Shown one piece after another: positions 53,061 through 60,810 of a stretch of 64,000 nt of DNA. The position numbers and the translations under genes are program-made. Under the pieces are notes generated by a model, which was given only the letters and a program-made list of their open reading frames with translations, was not told the DNA's origin and did no database searches. The stretch's first letter is position 1; each line of letters opens with the position of its first letter. Origin of the DNA: Pseudooceanicola nanhaiensis DSM 18065 (GTDB lineage: Bacteria; Pseudomonadota; Alphaproteobacteria; Rhodobacterales; Rhodobacteraceae); contig NZ_JHZF01000014.1 in the NCBI RefSeq assembly GCF_000688295.1, positions 124,001-188,000 of the forward strand, written 5' to 3'.

Positions 53061-54346
53061 CGGCGTTTCTCGCCGCCGATCCAGACCGCCGCGACCGCCC
53101 GGTCGTCGCCCAGCATGATCGTGGCGAAGACCTGCTCCCAGACATCCTCGGCCCGCGCCGCGCGCTGCGCGATGGCGGGGGTCGAGGCAAGGTCGAGGGC
53201 GATGATGTCGGCCTCCATCCCGGGCCGGAGCGCGCCGATCCGGTCGTCCATGCGCATCGCCCTCGCCGAGCCCTCGGTCGCGAGCCAGAGCAGTTGCGCC
53301 GCGTGCAGCGGCGTGCCGCGCAGCTGGCCGACCTCGTAGGCCGCGGCCATGGTGCGCAGCATCGAGAAGGACGAGCCGCCGCCGGTGTCGGTGGCAAGGC
53401 CGATGGTGTGGCCCGCGGTCTTGAGCCCGGCCATGTCGAAGAGGCCCGAGCCGATGAAGGTGTTCGAGGTCGGGCAATGGACCAGGGCCGATCCGCTCTC
53501 GCGCAGCCGGTCCTTCTCGCGCTCCTCGAGGTGGATCGCGTGGCCGAAGAGCGCGCCGGGGCCGATCAGGCCGAATTGCTCGTAGGTGTCGAGGTAATCG
53601 CGCGTTTCGGGGTAGAGGTCGCGGACCCAGGCGATCTCGTCCAGCTGTTCCGAGAGGTGGGTCTGCATCAGCGTGTCCGGATGCTCGGCCCAGAGGGCGC
53701 CGAGGGCTTCGAGCTGCTCAGGGCTCGAGGTGGGCGAGAAGCGGGGGGTCACGGCATAGGTGATCCGGCCGCGCCCATGCCACGCCTCCAGCAGCGCCTT
53801 GCTGTCGTCATGGGCGCTCTGGGCCGTGTCGCGCAGGCCGTCGGGCGCGTTCCGGTCCATGCAGGTCTTGCCGCCCGCGACGCGCTGGCCCCGGCGCTCG
53901 GCTTCGGCGAAGAACGCCTCCACGCTCGCGGGGTGGATCGTGCAGTAGGAGCACATGGTCGTGGTGCCCTCGGCCAGCGTCAGGTCGAGATAGCGGGCGG
54001 CGGTCTCGGCGGCGTAGGCGGGATCGGCGAAGCGCATCTCTTCGGGGAAGGTGTAGCTGTTCAGCCAGTCGATCAGCCGCTTGCCCCACGAGGCGATGAT
54101 CGCGGTCTGGGGATAGTGGACATGGGCGTCGACGAAGCCGGGCAGGATCAGGGCCTCGCCCATCTCGCTCACCTCGGCCTGCGGATGCGCGGCCTTCAGG
54201 GCGGCGGCGTTGCCGACCCTGGCGATCAGGCCGTCGCGGACCAGCACGGCGCCGGCGCTGTCGATCGTCGCGGCCTCTGCCACGGGCAGGGCGAAGGGAT
54301 CGCCCGCGAAGCGCAGCACCTGCCCGCAGATCAGCCGTTCCGTCAT
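53057..54346 (-). CDS. guaD: Guanine deaminase (429 aa)
   Basis: Zinc amidohydrolase converting guanine to xanthine and ammonia. The metal-binding HxH is in GFVDAHVHYPQTAIIASWG near residue 74, then YCTIHPASVEAFF, QTHLSEQLDEIAWV (His), ALFGHAIHLEEREKDRL and GLATDTGGGSSFSMLRTMA (Asp). Product motifs match GuaD more than chlorohydrolases. Near the BMP-type transporter, suggesting purine uptake and breakdown. Its stop codon overlaps the TIGR02186 stop by three bases. Confidence 0.94.
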   Translation of the reverse strand: MTERLICGQVLRFAGDPFALPVAEAATIDSAGAVLVRDGLIARVGNAAALKAAHPQAEVSEMGEALILPGFVDAHVHYPQTAIIASWGKRLIDWLNSYTFPEEMRFADPAYAAETAARYLDLTLAEGTTTMCSYCTIHPASVEAFFAEAERRGQRVAGGKTCMDRNAPDGLRDTAQSAHDDSKALLEAWHGRGRITYAVTPRFSPTSSPEQLEALGALWAEHPDTLMQTHLSEQLDEIAWVRDLYPETRDYLDTYEQFGLIGPGALFGHAIHLEEREKDRLRESGSALVHCPTSNTFIGSGLFDMAGLKTAGHTIGLATDTGGGSSFSMLRTMAAAYEVGQLRGTPLHAAQLLWLATEGSARAMRMDDRIGALRPGMEADIIALDLASTPAIAQRAARAEDVWEQVFATIMLGDDRAVAAVWIGGEKRR

Positions 54347-54469
54347 TCATCTTCTCCTGAGATAGGGACGACAGGGTAACCTGCCGCCTTTCGGGGGTAA
54401 ATCGCCGCGCGGGCATTGTCGCGCCGGGGCTTCGTTCTCTATTGTCCCCTTCGAGGCGGCAAGGGGCGA
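54347..54469. promoter_or_regulatory. Divergent control region guaD / mgtE
   Basis: 123 bases. No purine box of the CTTGA-N8-TCAAG type seen before the BMP gene is found here, and no Mg2+ riboswitch fold is recognised. AAGGGGCGA before ATG 54470 is the mgtE ribosome-binding site. Confidence 0.35.
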
Positions 54470-55873
54470 ATGATGACCGAAGAACCCGAACAGACCCCGG
54501 TGGAAGAGATCGAGGCCGCGCTCGACGAGGACGCCTATGCGCTCGACCGGCGGACGGTGGCGGGGATTCTCCATGCCGTCGAGGCGGACGACCGCGAGCG
54601 CCTGACCGAGCTGCTGGAGCCGCTCCACGCGGCCGACATCGCCGACCTTCTCGAACAGGTGGATGCCCCCGACCGGCGCAGGCTGGTCGCGCTCTACGAC
54701 AAGGAATTCGACGGCGAGATCCTCTCGGAACTCGACGACAGCGTGCGCGAGGAGGTGATCGGCCTGCTCTCGCCCGAGGTTCTGCGCGACTCGGTCCGGG
54801 AGCTCGATTCGGACGACGTGGTGGACCTGCTCGAATATCTCGAGGAGCCGCAGCAGGAACAGATCCTCGGCGCGCTCGAGGACAGCGACCGGGTCGCGGT
54901 CGAGCAGGCGCTGAATTACCCCGAGGAATCCGCCGGCCGCCTGATGCAGCGCGAGGTGGTCGCGGTGCCCGAACACTGGAGCGTGGGCGAGACCATCGAC
55001 TTCATGCGCGCCCGCGACGACCTGCCGGACCAGTTCTACCACGTGATCCTCGTCGATCCGCGGATGAAGCCCGTGGGGCATGTCGCGCTCGGCAAGCTGA
55101 TGGCCTCGCCCCGGGCGCGGGCGCTGAGCGAGCTGCTCGAACCTTCCTTCCGCACGATCCCCGCCGAGCAGGACGAGGAGGACGTGGCCTATGCCTTCAA
55201 CCAGTATCACCTGATCTCGGCCCCGGTGGTGGACGAGAACGACCGGCTGGTCGGCGTCATCACCATCGACGACGCGATGATCGTGCTCGACGAGGAGCAC
55301 GAGGAGGACATCATGCTGCTCGCCGGCGTCGGCGAGGGGTCGCTGTCGGATTCGGTCCGCGTGACGATCTCGCAACGGCTGCCCTGGCTCGCGGTGAACC
55401 TCGCGACGGCGATCCTCGCCTCCGCGGTGATCGCGATCTTCGAGGACACGATCGCGGGCTTCGTGGCGCTGGCGGTCCTGATGCCGATCGTCGCCTCGAT
55501 GGGCGGGAACGCGGGAACGCAATCGCTGACCGTGGCCGTCCGGGCGATCGCGACGCGCGACCTCACCGGGTCGAACGTCTGGCGGGTGATCCGGCGCGAA
55601 TGTCTGGTCGGGCTGGCCAACGGGGTGGTCTTCGCGGTGGTCATGGGGCTGATCGGCTGGGTCTGGTTCGACACGATGATGCTGGGCGTGGTGATCGCGG
55701 CGGCCATGGTGATCAACCTCGTGGTGGCCGGGCTGGCGGGCACGGTGATCCCGGTGCTGATGGAGAGGTTCGGGGTGGACCCGGCGCTGGCCTCGGGGAC
55801 CTTCGTGACCACGGTGACGGACGTGGTGGGCTTCTTCGCCTTCCTGGGGCTCGCCGGGATGGTGCTTCTGTGA
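54470..55873 (+). CDS. mgtE: Magnesium transporter MgtE (467 aa)
   Basis: Mg2+ channel/transporter. An acidic N-domain (about residues 20-130; LTELLEPLHAADIADLLEQ repeats), two CBS domains (roughly 140-265; SAGRLMQREVVAVPEHWSV and YHLISAPVVDENDRLVGVI) and a C-terminal membrane domain with five helices containing PIVASMGGNAGTQSLTVAVR, the MgtE pore signature. Two adjacent ATGs (54470, 54473) both follow AAGGGGCGA. N and CBS domains sense Mg2+ in the family. Confidence 0.95.
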   Translation: MMTEEPEQTPVEEIEAALDEDAYALDRRTVAGILHAVEADDRERLTELLEPLHAADIADLLEQVDAPDRRRLVALYDKEFDGEILSELDDSVREEVIGLLSPEVLRDSVRELDSDDVVDLLEYLEEPQQEQILGALEDSDRVAVEQALNYPEESAGRLMQREVVAVPEHWSVGETIDFMRARDDLPDQFYHVILVDPRMKPVGHVALGKLMASPRARALSELLEPSFRTIPAEQDEEDVAYAFNQYHLISAPVVDENDRLVGVITIDDAMIVLDEEHEEDIMLLAGVGEGSLSDSVRVTISQRLPWLAVNLATAILASAVIAIFEDTIAGFVALAVLMPIVASMGGNAGTQSLTVAVRAIATRDLTGSNVWRVIRRECLVGLANGVVFAVVMGLIGWVWFDTMMLGVVIAAAMVINLVVAGLAGTVIPVLMERFGVDPALASGTFVTTVTDVVGFFAFLGLAGMVLL

Positions 55874-55924
55874 ACGGGGTCCGATCCAGCGGAGCGCGGC
55901 TGCGCCGCGCATGCGATCCGTTTC

Positions 55925-56000
55925 GGGGCAGGGGGGCGCTGCCCCCCTCTGCCGGGCAGGGCCCGGCATTCACCCCCCGGGATACATCGACCAGAGGAAG
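55925..56000 (-). repeat. Dispersed hairpin element, copy C
   Basis: On the minus strand: CTTCCTCTGGTCGATGTAT then CCCGGGGGG, stem 1 GCCGGGC-CCT-GCCCGGC (55951-55967) and stem 2 GGGGGGC-AGC-GCCCCCC (55931-55947). It lies between mgtE and the 5-FCL gene. In plus orientation its conserved edge ends CCAGAGGAAG, which provides GAGGAAG about 10 bases before the 5-FCL start. Confidence 0.8.
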
Positions 56001-56009
56001 GGGGGGGGC

Positions 56010-56576
56010 TTGGGCGCGCTTGACGATGTGAAGGCGGCGGCGCGGCAGGCCGCCCTTGCCCGGCGGGCCGAGGCGCATCGCGCTGCGGGGCCGGGGCGGG
56101 GCGGAATGCTGTCCGCGGTGCTGGCGGGCCACCGCGGGGTGCCCGTCTCGGGCTACATGCCGATCCGGACCGAGATCCCGCCGCTTGCCGCCATGTCCGA
56201 GGCCGCGGCGCACGGGCTGGTCGGCGTGCCGGTGATCGAGGGGCCGGGCCTGCCGCTGCGCTTCGCGGAATGGGAACCGGAGGCTGTCATGGTGCCGGGG
56301 CCCTTCGGCGCGCAGGTGCCCGAGCCTTGCCGCTGGATGGTGCCCGAGATCGTCATCGTGCCGCTGCTCGCTTTCGACCGCGCGGGGAATCGCCTGGGCT
56401 ATGGCGGCGGGTTCTACGACCGGACGCTCGAGGGGTTGCGGGCGCGGGGGCCGGTGCTGGCCCTGGGCTTCGCCTATGCGGCGCAGGAGGTCGGGGCGGT
56501 GCCGGTGGAGGCGACGGATGCGCCGCTCGACATGATCGTGACCGAGCGGGAGGTGATCCGCCCGCAGGGTCGCTGA
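56010..56576 (+). CDS. 5-formyltetrahydrofolate cyclo-ligase (188 aa)
   Basis: ATP-dependent conversion of 5-formyl-THF to 5,10-methenyl-THF. Signature YMPIRTEIPPLAAMSEAAAH near residue 48, VPEIVIVPLLAFDRAGNRLG near 113 and GYGGGFYDRTLEGL near 133 (phosphate-binding GxGGGxYDR). No ATG precedes the conserved region; TTG 56010 is preferred, giving the usual length, with GAGGAAG from repeat copy C as ribosome-binding site. GTG 56028 is an alternative. A 6S RNA gene often lies near this gene in other bacteria; I could not find one here. Confidence 0.92.
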   Translation: MGALDDVKAAARQAALARRAEAHRAAGPGRGGMLSAVLAGHRGVPVSGYMPIRTEIPPLAAMSEAAAHGLVGVPVIEGPGLPLRFAEWEPEAVMVPGPFGAQVPEPCRWMVPEIVIVPLLAFDRAGNRLGYGGGFYDRTLEGLRARGPVLALGFAYAAQEVGAVPVEATDAPLDMIVTEREVIRPQGR

Positions 56577-56699
56577 GCCGGGGAGGCTGCGGGCGGGCGG
56601 TCAGGTGACACGGGGCGCCAGGGGCGCGGATGTGCGGGTCGAGCCTGCGCGGCGCCGCGCTGAGGGGCCGGAGCTGCCGGCCTTTTTCCGGGAGCTCAC
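56577..56699 (+). other. Gap after 5-FCL
   Basis: 123 bases, GC-rich. CCGGGAG just before 56700 could be a ribosome-binding site for the next frame. I see no clear terminator or promoter and nothing else I can name. Confidence 0.4.
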
Positions 56700-57035
56700 G
56701 TGTTTTCCGGTGCAAGAGCGGGCCCGTCGATGGCGGGTTTCGGGCGCTGCGCGCATCGCCATGGCTCGGGGCGGACGGGCGGGAGCCTCGTCACCGGGGT
56801 ATCGCCCCGCAGGGCGGCGCTCAGCCTCGGCATCATGCCTGGCGCGCATGACCACGGCACGATCCTCGACCGGCCGGGGCCGCACCGGATGGGCAGGTCC
56901 TGGCTCTGCATCGCCCGGCTCGAGGCGGTGGACCGGACGGTGCTGGCCGGGCGGGTGCGGCGCGGGCTGACGGATCTCGACGCGATGTGGCCGGCGCGTC
57001 CGGAGCAGGGAACAAGCAGGCCGCGTCCGGCGTAG
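56700..57035 (+). CDS. Possible small hypothetical protein (111 aa)
   Basis: GTG 56700 lies 5 bases after GGAG. The second half of the frame (from about residue 46: IMPGAHDHGTILDRPGPHRM, then LCIARLEAVDRTVLAGRVRR) has a balanced composition and strong GC3 bias like real genes here. The first half is less convincing. I recognise no family. It could be a degraded gene or a true small protein. The alternative is non-coding sequence of 487 bases between 5-FCL and the metallopeptidase. Confidence 0.4.
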   Translation: MFSGARAGPSMAGFGRCAHRHGSGRTGGSLVTGVSPRRAALSLGIMPGAHDHGTILDRPGPHRMGRSWLCIARLEAVDRTVLAGRVRRGLTDLDAMWPARPEQGTSRPRPA

Positions 57036-57063
57036 TGCAGGGCAACCTCCGGGACCGGGACCC

Positions 57064-58113
57064 ATGCGCATCTACACCTGCATCTGCGGCGCGCCGCTTT
57101 TCATCGATAACACCCATTGCACGAATTGCGGCCGCAAGTCCGGCTGGTGCGAGGGCTGTTCCTCCATGGCCTCCTTCGACATCGGCGAGGGGGGCGAATG
57201 GCTCTGCACCGCCTGCGGCGACACGGGCCTGCCCTGCACCAACTACGCCGAGCACGACGTCTGCAACCGGGTGGTGACCGAGGGCGCCGGGTTCTGCCGG
57301 CTCTGCGCGATGAACGACGTGGTGCCCAACCTCGAGGTCGAGGGCAACCGGGACCGCTGGGCCCGGCTGGAGGCGGCGAAACGGCGGCTGGTCTATGCGC
57401 TGGACCTTGTCGGCCTGCCCTATGGCGACGAGACCGATCCGCCGCTGCGCTTCGCCTTCATGGGCGACGGGGAGCTGGCCGGGCTCTGGCGGACGGCCGG
57501 AGAGGAGCGGGTCTTCACCGGCCATGCCGACGGGCTGGTCACGATCAACATCCGCGAGGCCGACGACGACGAGCGCGAGGCGCTGCGCGTCGACATGGGC
57601 GAGGCGCACCGCACTCTGATCGGCCATTTCCGCCACGAGCTCGGGCATTACTACTGGGACGTCGCGATCAAGGGAAACCCCGAGGCCGAGGCCGCCTTTG
57701 CCGCCGTTTTCGGCGATCCCGAGGATCCGGATTACGGCACCGCGCTGGAACGGCACTATGCCGAAGGGCCGCGCGAGGGCTGGGAGGGGCTTTACGTCTC
57801 GGCCTATGCGACGATGCACCCGTGGGAGGACTGGGCCGAGACCTTCGCGCTCTGGCTCGCCATGGCCGGGGTGCTGGACACCGCGCAGTCGCTGGGCATC
57901 AACGGGCCCTTCCCCGAGACGACCGAGGGCATGGTGAGGGCCTACGGCCGGCTGGGCTTTGCGCTCAACGAGTTCTCGCGCGAGATGGGGCTGCTCGACG
58001 TCGTGCCGGTGGTCATCACCGGGGCGATCGAGGCCAAGCTCGACCACGTCACCCGGGTCATCCGCGGCGCGGCGCGGCCCGCGGCCCCCGCGGGGCTGGC
58101 GGTGAAGTCCTGA
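57064..58113 (+). CDS. Zinc-ribbon putative zinc-binding metallopeptidase (349 aa)
   Basis: DUF2248/zinc_ribbon_6 family. The first 80 residues hold several Cys pairs for zinc ribbons (CICGAPLF, CTNCGRKSGWCEGC, CTACGDTGLPC). The catalytic domain has the HExxH motif in FRHELGHYYWD (His191, Glu192, His195), and a downstream WEDWAETFALWLAMAG whose Glu is the likely third zinc ligand. Cytoplasmic, with no signal peptide. Alone between gltX and the small ORF; no direct partner is evident. Confidence 0.88.
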   Translation: MRIYTCICGAPLFIDNTHCTNCGRKSGWCEGCSSMASFDIGEGGEWLCTACGDTGLPCTNYAEHDVCNRVVTEGAGFCRLCAMNDVVPNLEVEGNRDRWARLEAAKRRLVYALDLVGLPYGDETDPPLRFAFMGDGELAGLWRTAGEERVFTGHADGLVTINIREADDDEREALRVDMGEAHRTLIGHFRHELGHYYWDVAIKGNPEAEAAFAAVFGDPEDPDYGTALERHYAEGPREGWEGLYVSAYATMHPWEDWAETFALWLAMAGVLDTAQSLGINGPFPETTEGMVRAYGRLGFALNEFSREMGLLDVVPVVITGAIEAKLDHVTRVIRGAARPAAPAGLAVKS

Positions 58114-58222
58114 GCCGCTCCGACACCGGCGTGCGGCCCCGCGCGCCGGTCGCGCCCGCCGGGGCTTGAAAGATGGACAATCGCGCGGCGTTGTGGAATG
58201 GGAGCGGCCAAGGAGACCGCCC

Positions 58223-59548
58223 ATGACCACCACCCGTTTCGCCCCTTCGCCCACGGGGCATATCCACGTCGGCAACCTGCGCACCGCGCTGTTCAACTGG
58301 CTGATCGCCCGGAAGGCCGGCGGGACCTTCATCCTGCGCATCGACGACACCGACCCGGAGCGGTCGAAGGAAGAATACGTCGACGCGATCAAGGAAGACC
58401 TCGAATGGCTGGGGCTGACGTGGGACCGGGTGGAGCGGCAGTCGCTCCGGCTCGACCGGTACGCCGAGGCGGCGGACAAGCTGCGCGACATGGGCCGGTT
58501 CTACGAGGCGTTCGAGACGCCGACCGAGCTGGACCTGAAGCGGAAGAAGCAGCTGAACATGGGCAGGCCGCCGGTCTATGACCGGGCCGCGCTGGCCCTT
58601 TCCGACGAGGACAAGGCCAGGTTCCGCGCGGAACGGGGCGACGGCGTCTGGCGCTTCAAGCTGAACCAGGAACGGATCGAGTGGCAGGACGGGATCCTCG
58701 GGCCGATCTCGATCGACGCGGCGAGCGTGTCGGACCCGGTCCTGATCCGGGCGGACGGGCAGGTGCTCTACACGCTGGCCTCGGTCGTGGACGACACCGA
58801 GATGGGCGTGACCGACGTGGTCCGCGGGTCGGACCACGTGACCAACACCGCGACGCAGATCCAGATCATCGAGGCGCTCGGTGGCGCCGTGCCGACCTTC
58901 GCGCATCATTCGCTGCTGACGGGGCCCGCGGGCGAGGCGCTGTCGAAACGGCTGGGCGTGCTGTCGATCCGGCAGCTCCGCGAACGCGGCGTGGCGCCGA
59001 TGGCGCTTCTGTCGCTGATGGCGCGGCTCGGATCCTCCCAGCCGGTCGAGCTGATGGACCGCCCCGAGGACCTGCTGGAGGGGTTCGATCCGGGGACGTT
59101 CGGCTCGGCGCCCACGAAATTCGACGAGAACGACCTGTTCCCGCTGACCGCCCATGTCCTCCAGCGCACCCCGCTGGAAAAGGTCGAGGACCGCATCCGC
59201 GCCGCGGGCGTCCCCGACGCGCTCGCCGAACGCTTCTGGCTGGTGGTCCGCGACAACATCACCACGCTCGACGAGATGGACGCCTGGTGGCGCATGTTCC
59301 GCGACGGGGCCGAGCCCGAGATCGCCGAGGAGGACCGGGAGTTCATCGCCGAGGCGATGGCGCTCCTGCCCGAGGGCCCCTATGACGGCGAGAGCTGGGG
59401 CAAGTGGACGGCCGAGGTCAAGGAGAAGACCGGCCGCAAGGGCAAGGGCCTGTTCATGCCGCTCCGCAAGGCCGTCACCGGCCAGGCGCACGGGCCGGAC
59501 ATGAGCCAGGTGCTGCCGCTGATGCAGGTGATCCGGGCGAAGGGGTAG
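58223..59548 (+). CDS. gltX: Glutamate--tRNA ligase (441 aa)
   Basis: Class I aminoacyl-tRNA synthetase that charges tRNA-Glu. RFAPSPTGHIHVGNLRTALF gives the HIGH motif as HVGN (residues 15-18), with FILRIDDTDPERSKEEY next. The second signature KMSKS appears as LSKRLGVLS near residue 240. The C-terminal anticodon-binding domain ends with GLFMPLRKAVTGQAHGPD. AAGGAGACC before ATG 58223 supports the start. Alphaproteobacteria often have two copies; this is one of them. Confidence 0.95.
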   Translation: MTTTRFAPSPTGHIHVGNLRTALFNWLIARKAGGTFILRIDDTDPERSKEEYVDAIKEDLEWLGLTWDRVERQSLRLDRYAEAADKLRDMGRFYEAFETPTELDLKRKKQLNMGRPPVYDRAALALSDEDKARFRAERGDGVWRFKLNQERIEWQDGILGPISIDAASVSDPVLIRADGQVLYTLASVVDDTEMGVTDVVRGSDHVTNTATQIQIIEALGGAVPTFAHHSLLTGPAGEALSKRLGVLSIRQLRERGVAPMALLSLMARLGSSQPVELMDRPEDLLEGFDPGTFGSAPTKFDENDLFPLTAHVLQRTPLEKVEDRIRAAGVPDALAERFWLVVRDNITTLDEMDAWWRMFRDGAEPEIAEEDREFIAEAMALLPEGPYDGESWGKWTAEVKEKTGRKGKGLFMPLRKAVTGQAHGPDMSQVLPLMQVIRAKG

Positions 59549-59720
59549 CGGCCGAGGAGACAGGTCCCTCCCCGAGAGGGCTGCCGAGGGCGTAAGCTTA
59601 GGGTTGGAACTGTCGACGCAGAGCGCTCGAGAGTTCGCAACACTCTGGGCGCCCATGCAGCGTCGGATGGCCGCTACGCGGACGGAGCTGCCGTCCGCGC
59701 ATGACGAATTGGCCGTCAGG
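59549..59720. other. Lower-GC gap before the cupin gene
   Basis: 172 bases that lose the strong GC bias of the neighbours and carry no supported gene. It is the left edge of the 59.57-60.42 kb patch (see findings). No repeat or inverted terminus is evident. Confidence 0.4.
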
Positions 59721-60089
59721 TCATATCCACACGTCGTTCTGCGCTGTTCGCTCCCCCTGATCTTCGTCACCGGTGTTCACGACTCCTCGGGGCTCGATCA
59801 GCATCACCTTCACTTCCTTGGCCGCGAAAGGTTTGTGTTCTTTGCCTTTCGGGACCACGAACATTTCACCGGCGGCCAACTCCACCGCTCCGTCCCGGAA
59901 GTCGATACGAAGCGAGCCCTCCAGCACGATGAACGTCTCGTCTGTATCGGCATGGCTATGCCAGACAAAGTCCCCTTCGAGACGCGCCACCTTGAACTGG
60001 TAGTCGTTCATCTCGGCGACGACCTTCGGCTGCCATTGTTCCGAAAACAACTCGGTTTTAGCGAGGGGACTTATTGCTGCGTAGGTCAT
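59721..60089 (-). CDS. Cupin domain protein (122 aa)
   Basis: Single small cupin barrel. The first motif is FVWHSHADTDETFIVLEGSL (His44, His46, Glu51 as metal ligands) and the second LAAGEMFVVPKGKEHKPFAA (final His). The product ends NTGDEDQGERTAQNDVWI. Codon choice here is less GC3-biased than in neighbours, and the surrounding 0.9 kb is poorer in GC, suggesting acquisition. No ligand can be predicted. Confidence 0.88.
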   Translation of the reverse strand: MTYAAISPLAKTELFSEQWQPKVVAEMNDYQFKVARLEGDFVWHSHADTDETFIVLEGSLRIDFRDGAVELAAGEMFVVPKGKEHKPFAAKEVKVMLIEPRGVVNTGDEDQGERTAQNDVWI

Positions 60090-60428
60090 GCCTGTCTTCC
60101 TTCAAAACCCAAGAATGCGACTGCATGTGTCATCACTTTCGCGTGGAAAACAACCGCTTCGCCGGTAGAACCTCCGCCCTGGAGGACAGCTGGCAGGAAG
60201 CGAGCCGCGAGAAGGGCTTGGAAGGGCTCGAACAGGACCTTGCCGGAATGTCCGACAGGGTCTTCCTTCCGATCCCTGGCAGGCGTTTCGGTCCGGAACG
60301 TCGAAGCTGTTCATGCCAGCCATGCCGGCGCGGGGCCGGCGCGGCGCGACAGGGCATGCGAGCGGCGGCGGTCCGGGAACATCCCGCGCGCGGGGACGTT
60401 CTGAGGGGGCAACGCAAAGGAGCCCCCG
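60090..60428. other. Gap upstream of the cupin gene
   Basis: 339 bases, the first part AT-richer than the chromosome. Open frames in it (for example on the plus strand reading VCHHFRVENNRFAG and LEQDLAGMSDRVFLP) have no start with a ribosome-binding site and no recognised family. It may be a decayed gene. A GGAGC site at its right end serves the next gene. Confidence 0.35.
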
Positions 60429-60692
60429 ATGTCCGACGCCAAGACCACGACCGACCACAAAGCCATCCAGAAATGGGCCGAAGACCGCGGCGGCAAGCCC
60501 GCGCGGGTGGCCGACACCCGGGGGGAGGGGGGCGTCCTCCGGATCGACTTCGGCCGCGACGAGGAGGGGCTCGAGATCCTCTCCTGGGAGGATTTCTTCG
60601 AGATCTTCGAGAGCGACAAGCTGGCCTTCCTGCACCAGGACAAGACCGCGGATGGCGAGACCAGCCGGTTCAACAAGTTCGTCGATCGCTGA
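60429..60692 (+). CDS. Conserved small hypothetical protein (87 aa)
   Basis: Acidic soluble protein: MSDAKTTTDHKAIQKWAEDR, then GGVLRIDFGRDEEGLEILSW and EDFFEIFESDKLAFLHQDK. It resembles a widespread small family of bacteria with the pattern ...IxxWAExRGGxPAxV...GxLRIDF...W..FFexFe. Database entries for this family sometimes carry an unlikely branching-enzyme name that I do not adopt. It lies directly before trpB. Function unknown. Confidence 0.85.
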   Translation: MSDAKTTTDHKAIQKWAEDRGGKPARVADTRGEGGVLRIDFGRDEEGLEILSWEDFFEIFESDKLAFLHQDKTADGETSRFNKFVDR

Positions 60693-60714
60693 GACGGGCG
60701 CGACGCAGTGTTAA

Positions 60715-60745
60715 GCCCCCGCGTGAAGAAAGCTCACGCGGGGGC
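60715..60745 (+). terminator. Perfect 12-bp hairpin before trpB
   Basis: GCCCCCGCGTGA (60715-60726) pairs perfectly with TCACGCGGGGGC (60734-60745) around the loop AGAAAGC. It follows the small-protein gene stop by 22 bases and lies 66 bases before the trpB ATG. No U tract follows, and I see no leader ORF with Trp codons, so it looks like a terminator for the upstream gene more than a trp attenuator. Confidence 0.6.
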
Positions 60746-60810
60746 ATGAGCCTCTGGCCATCGCGCCCTCGACGCCCTATTCAGGCGGGCGACAACGAGG
60801 AGGCCCCGCG

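Noticed and set aside
54347-54469. Mg2+ riboswitch (M-box) before mgtE
   Set aside because: Only 123 bases with no M-box landmarks; that class is mostly seen in Firmicutes.
56010-57063. 6S RNA gene next to 5-FCL
   Set aside because: I could not find the long bulged hairpin typical of 6S RNA on either strand by eye.
60693-60810. trp attenuator with leader peptide
   Set aside because: The hairpin lacks a U tract and I see no short frame containing tandem Trp codons before it.
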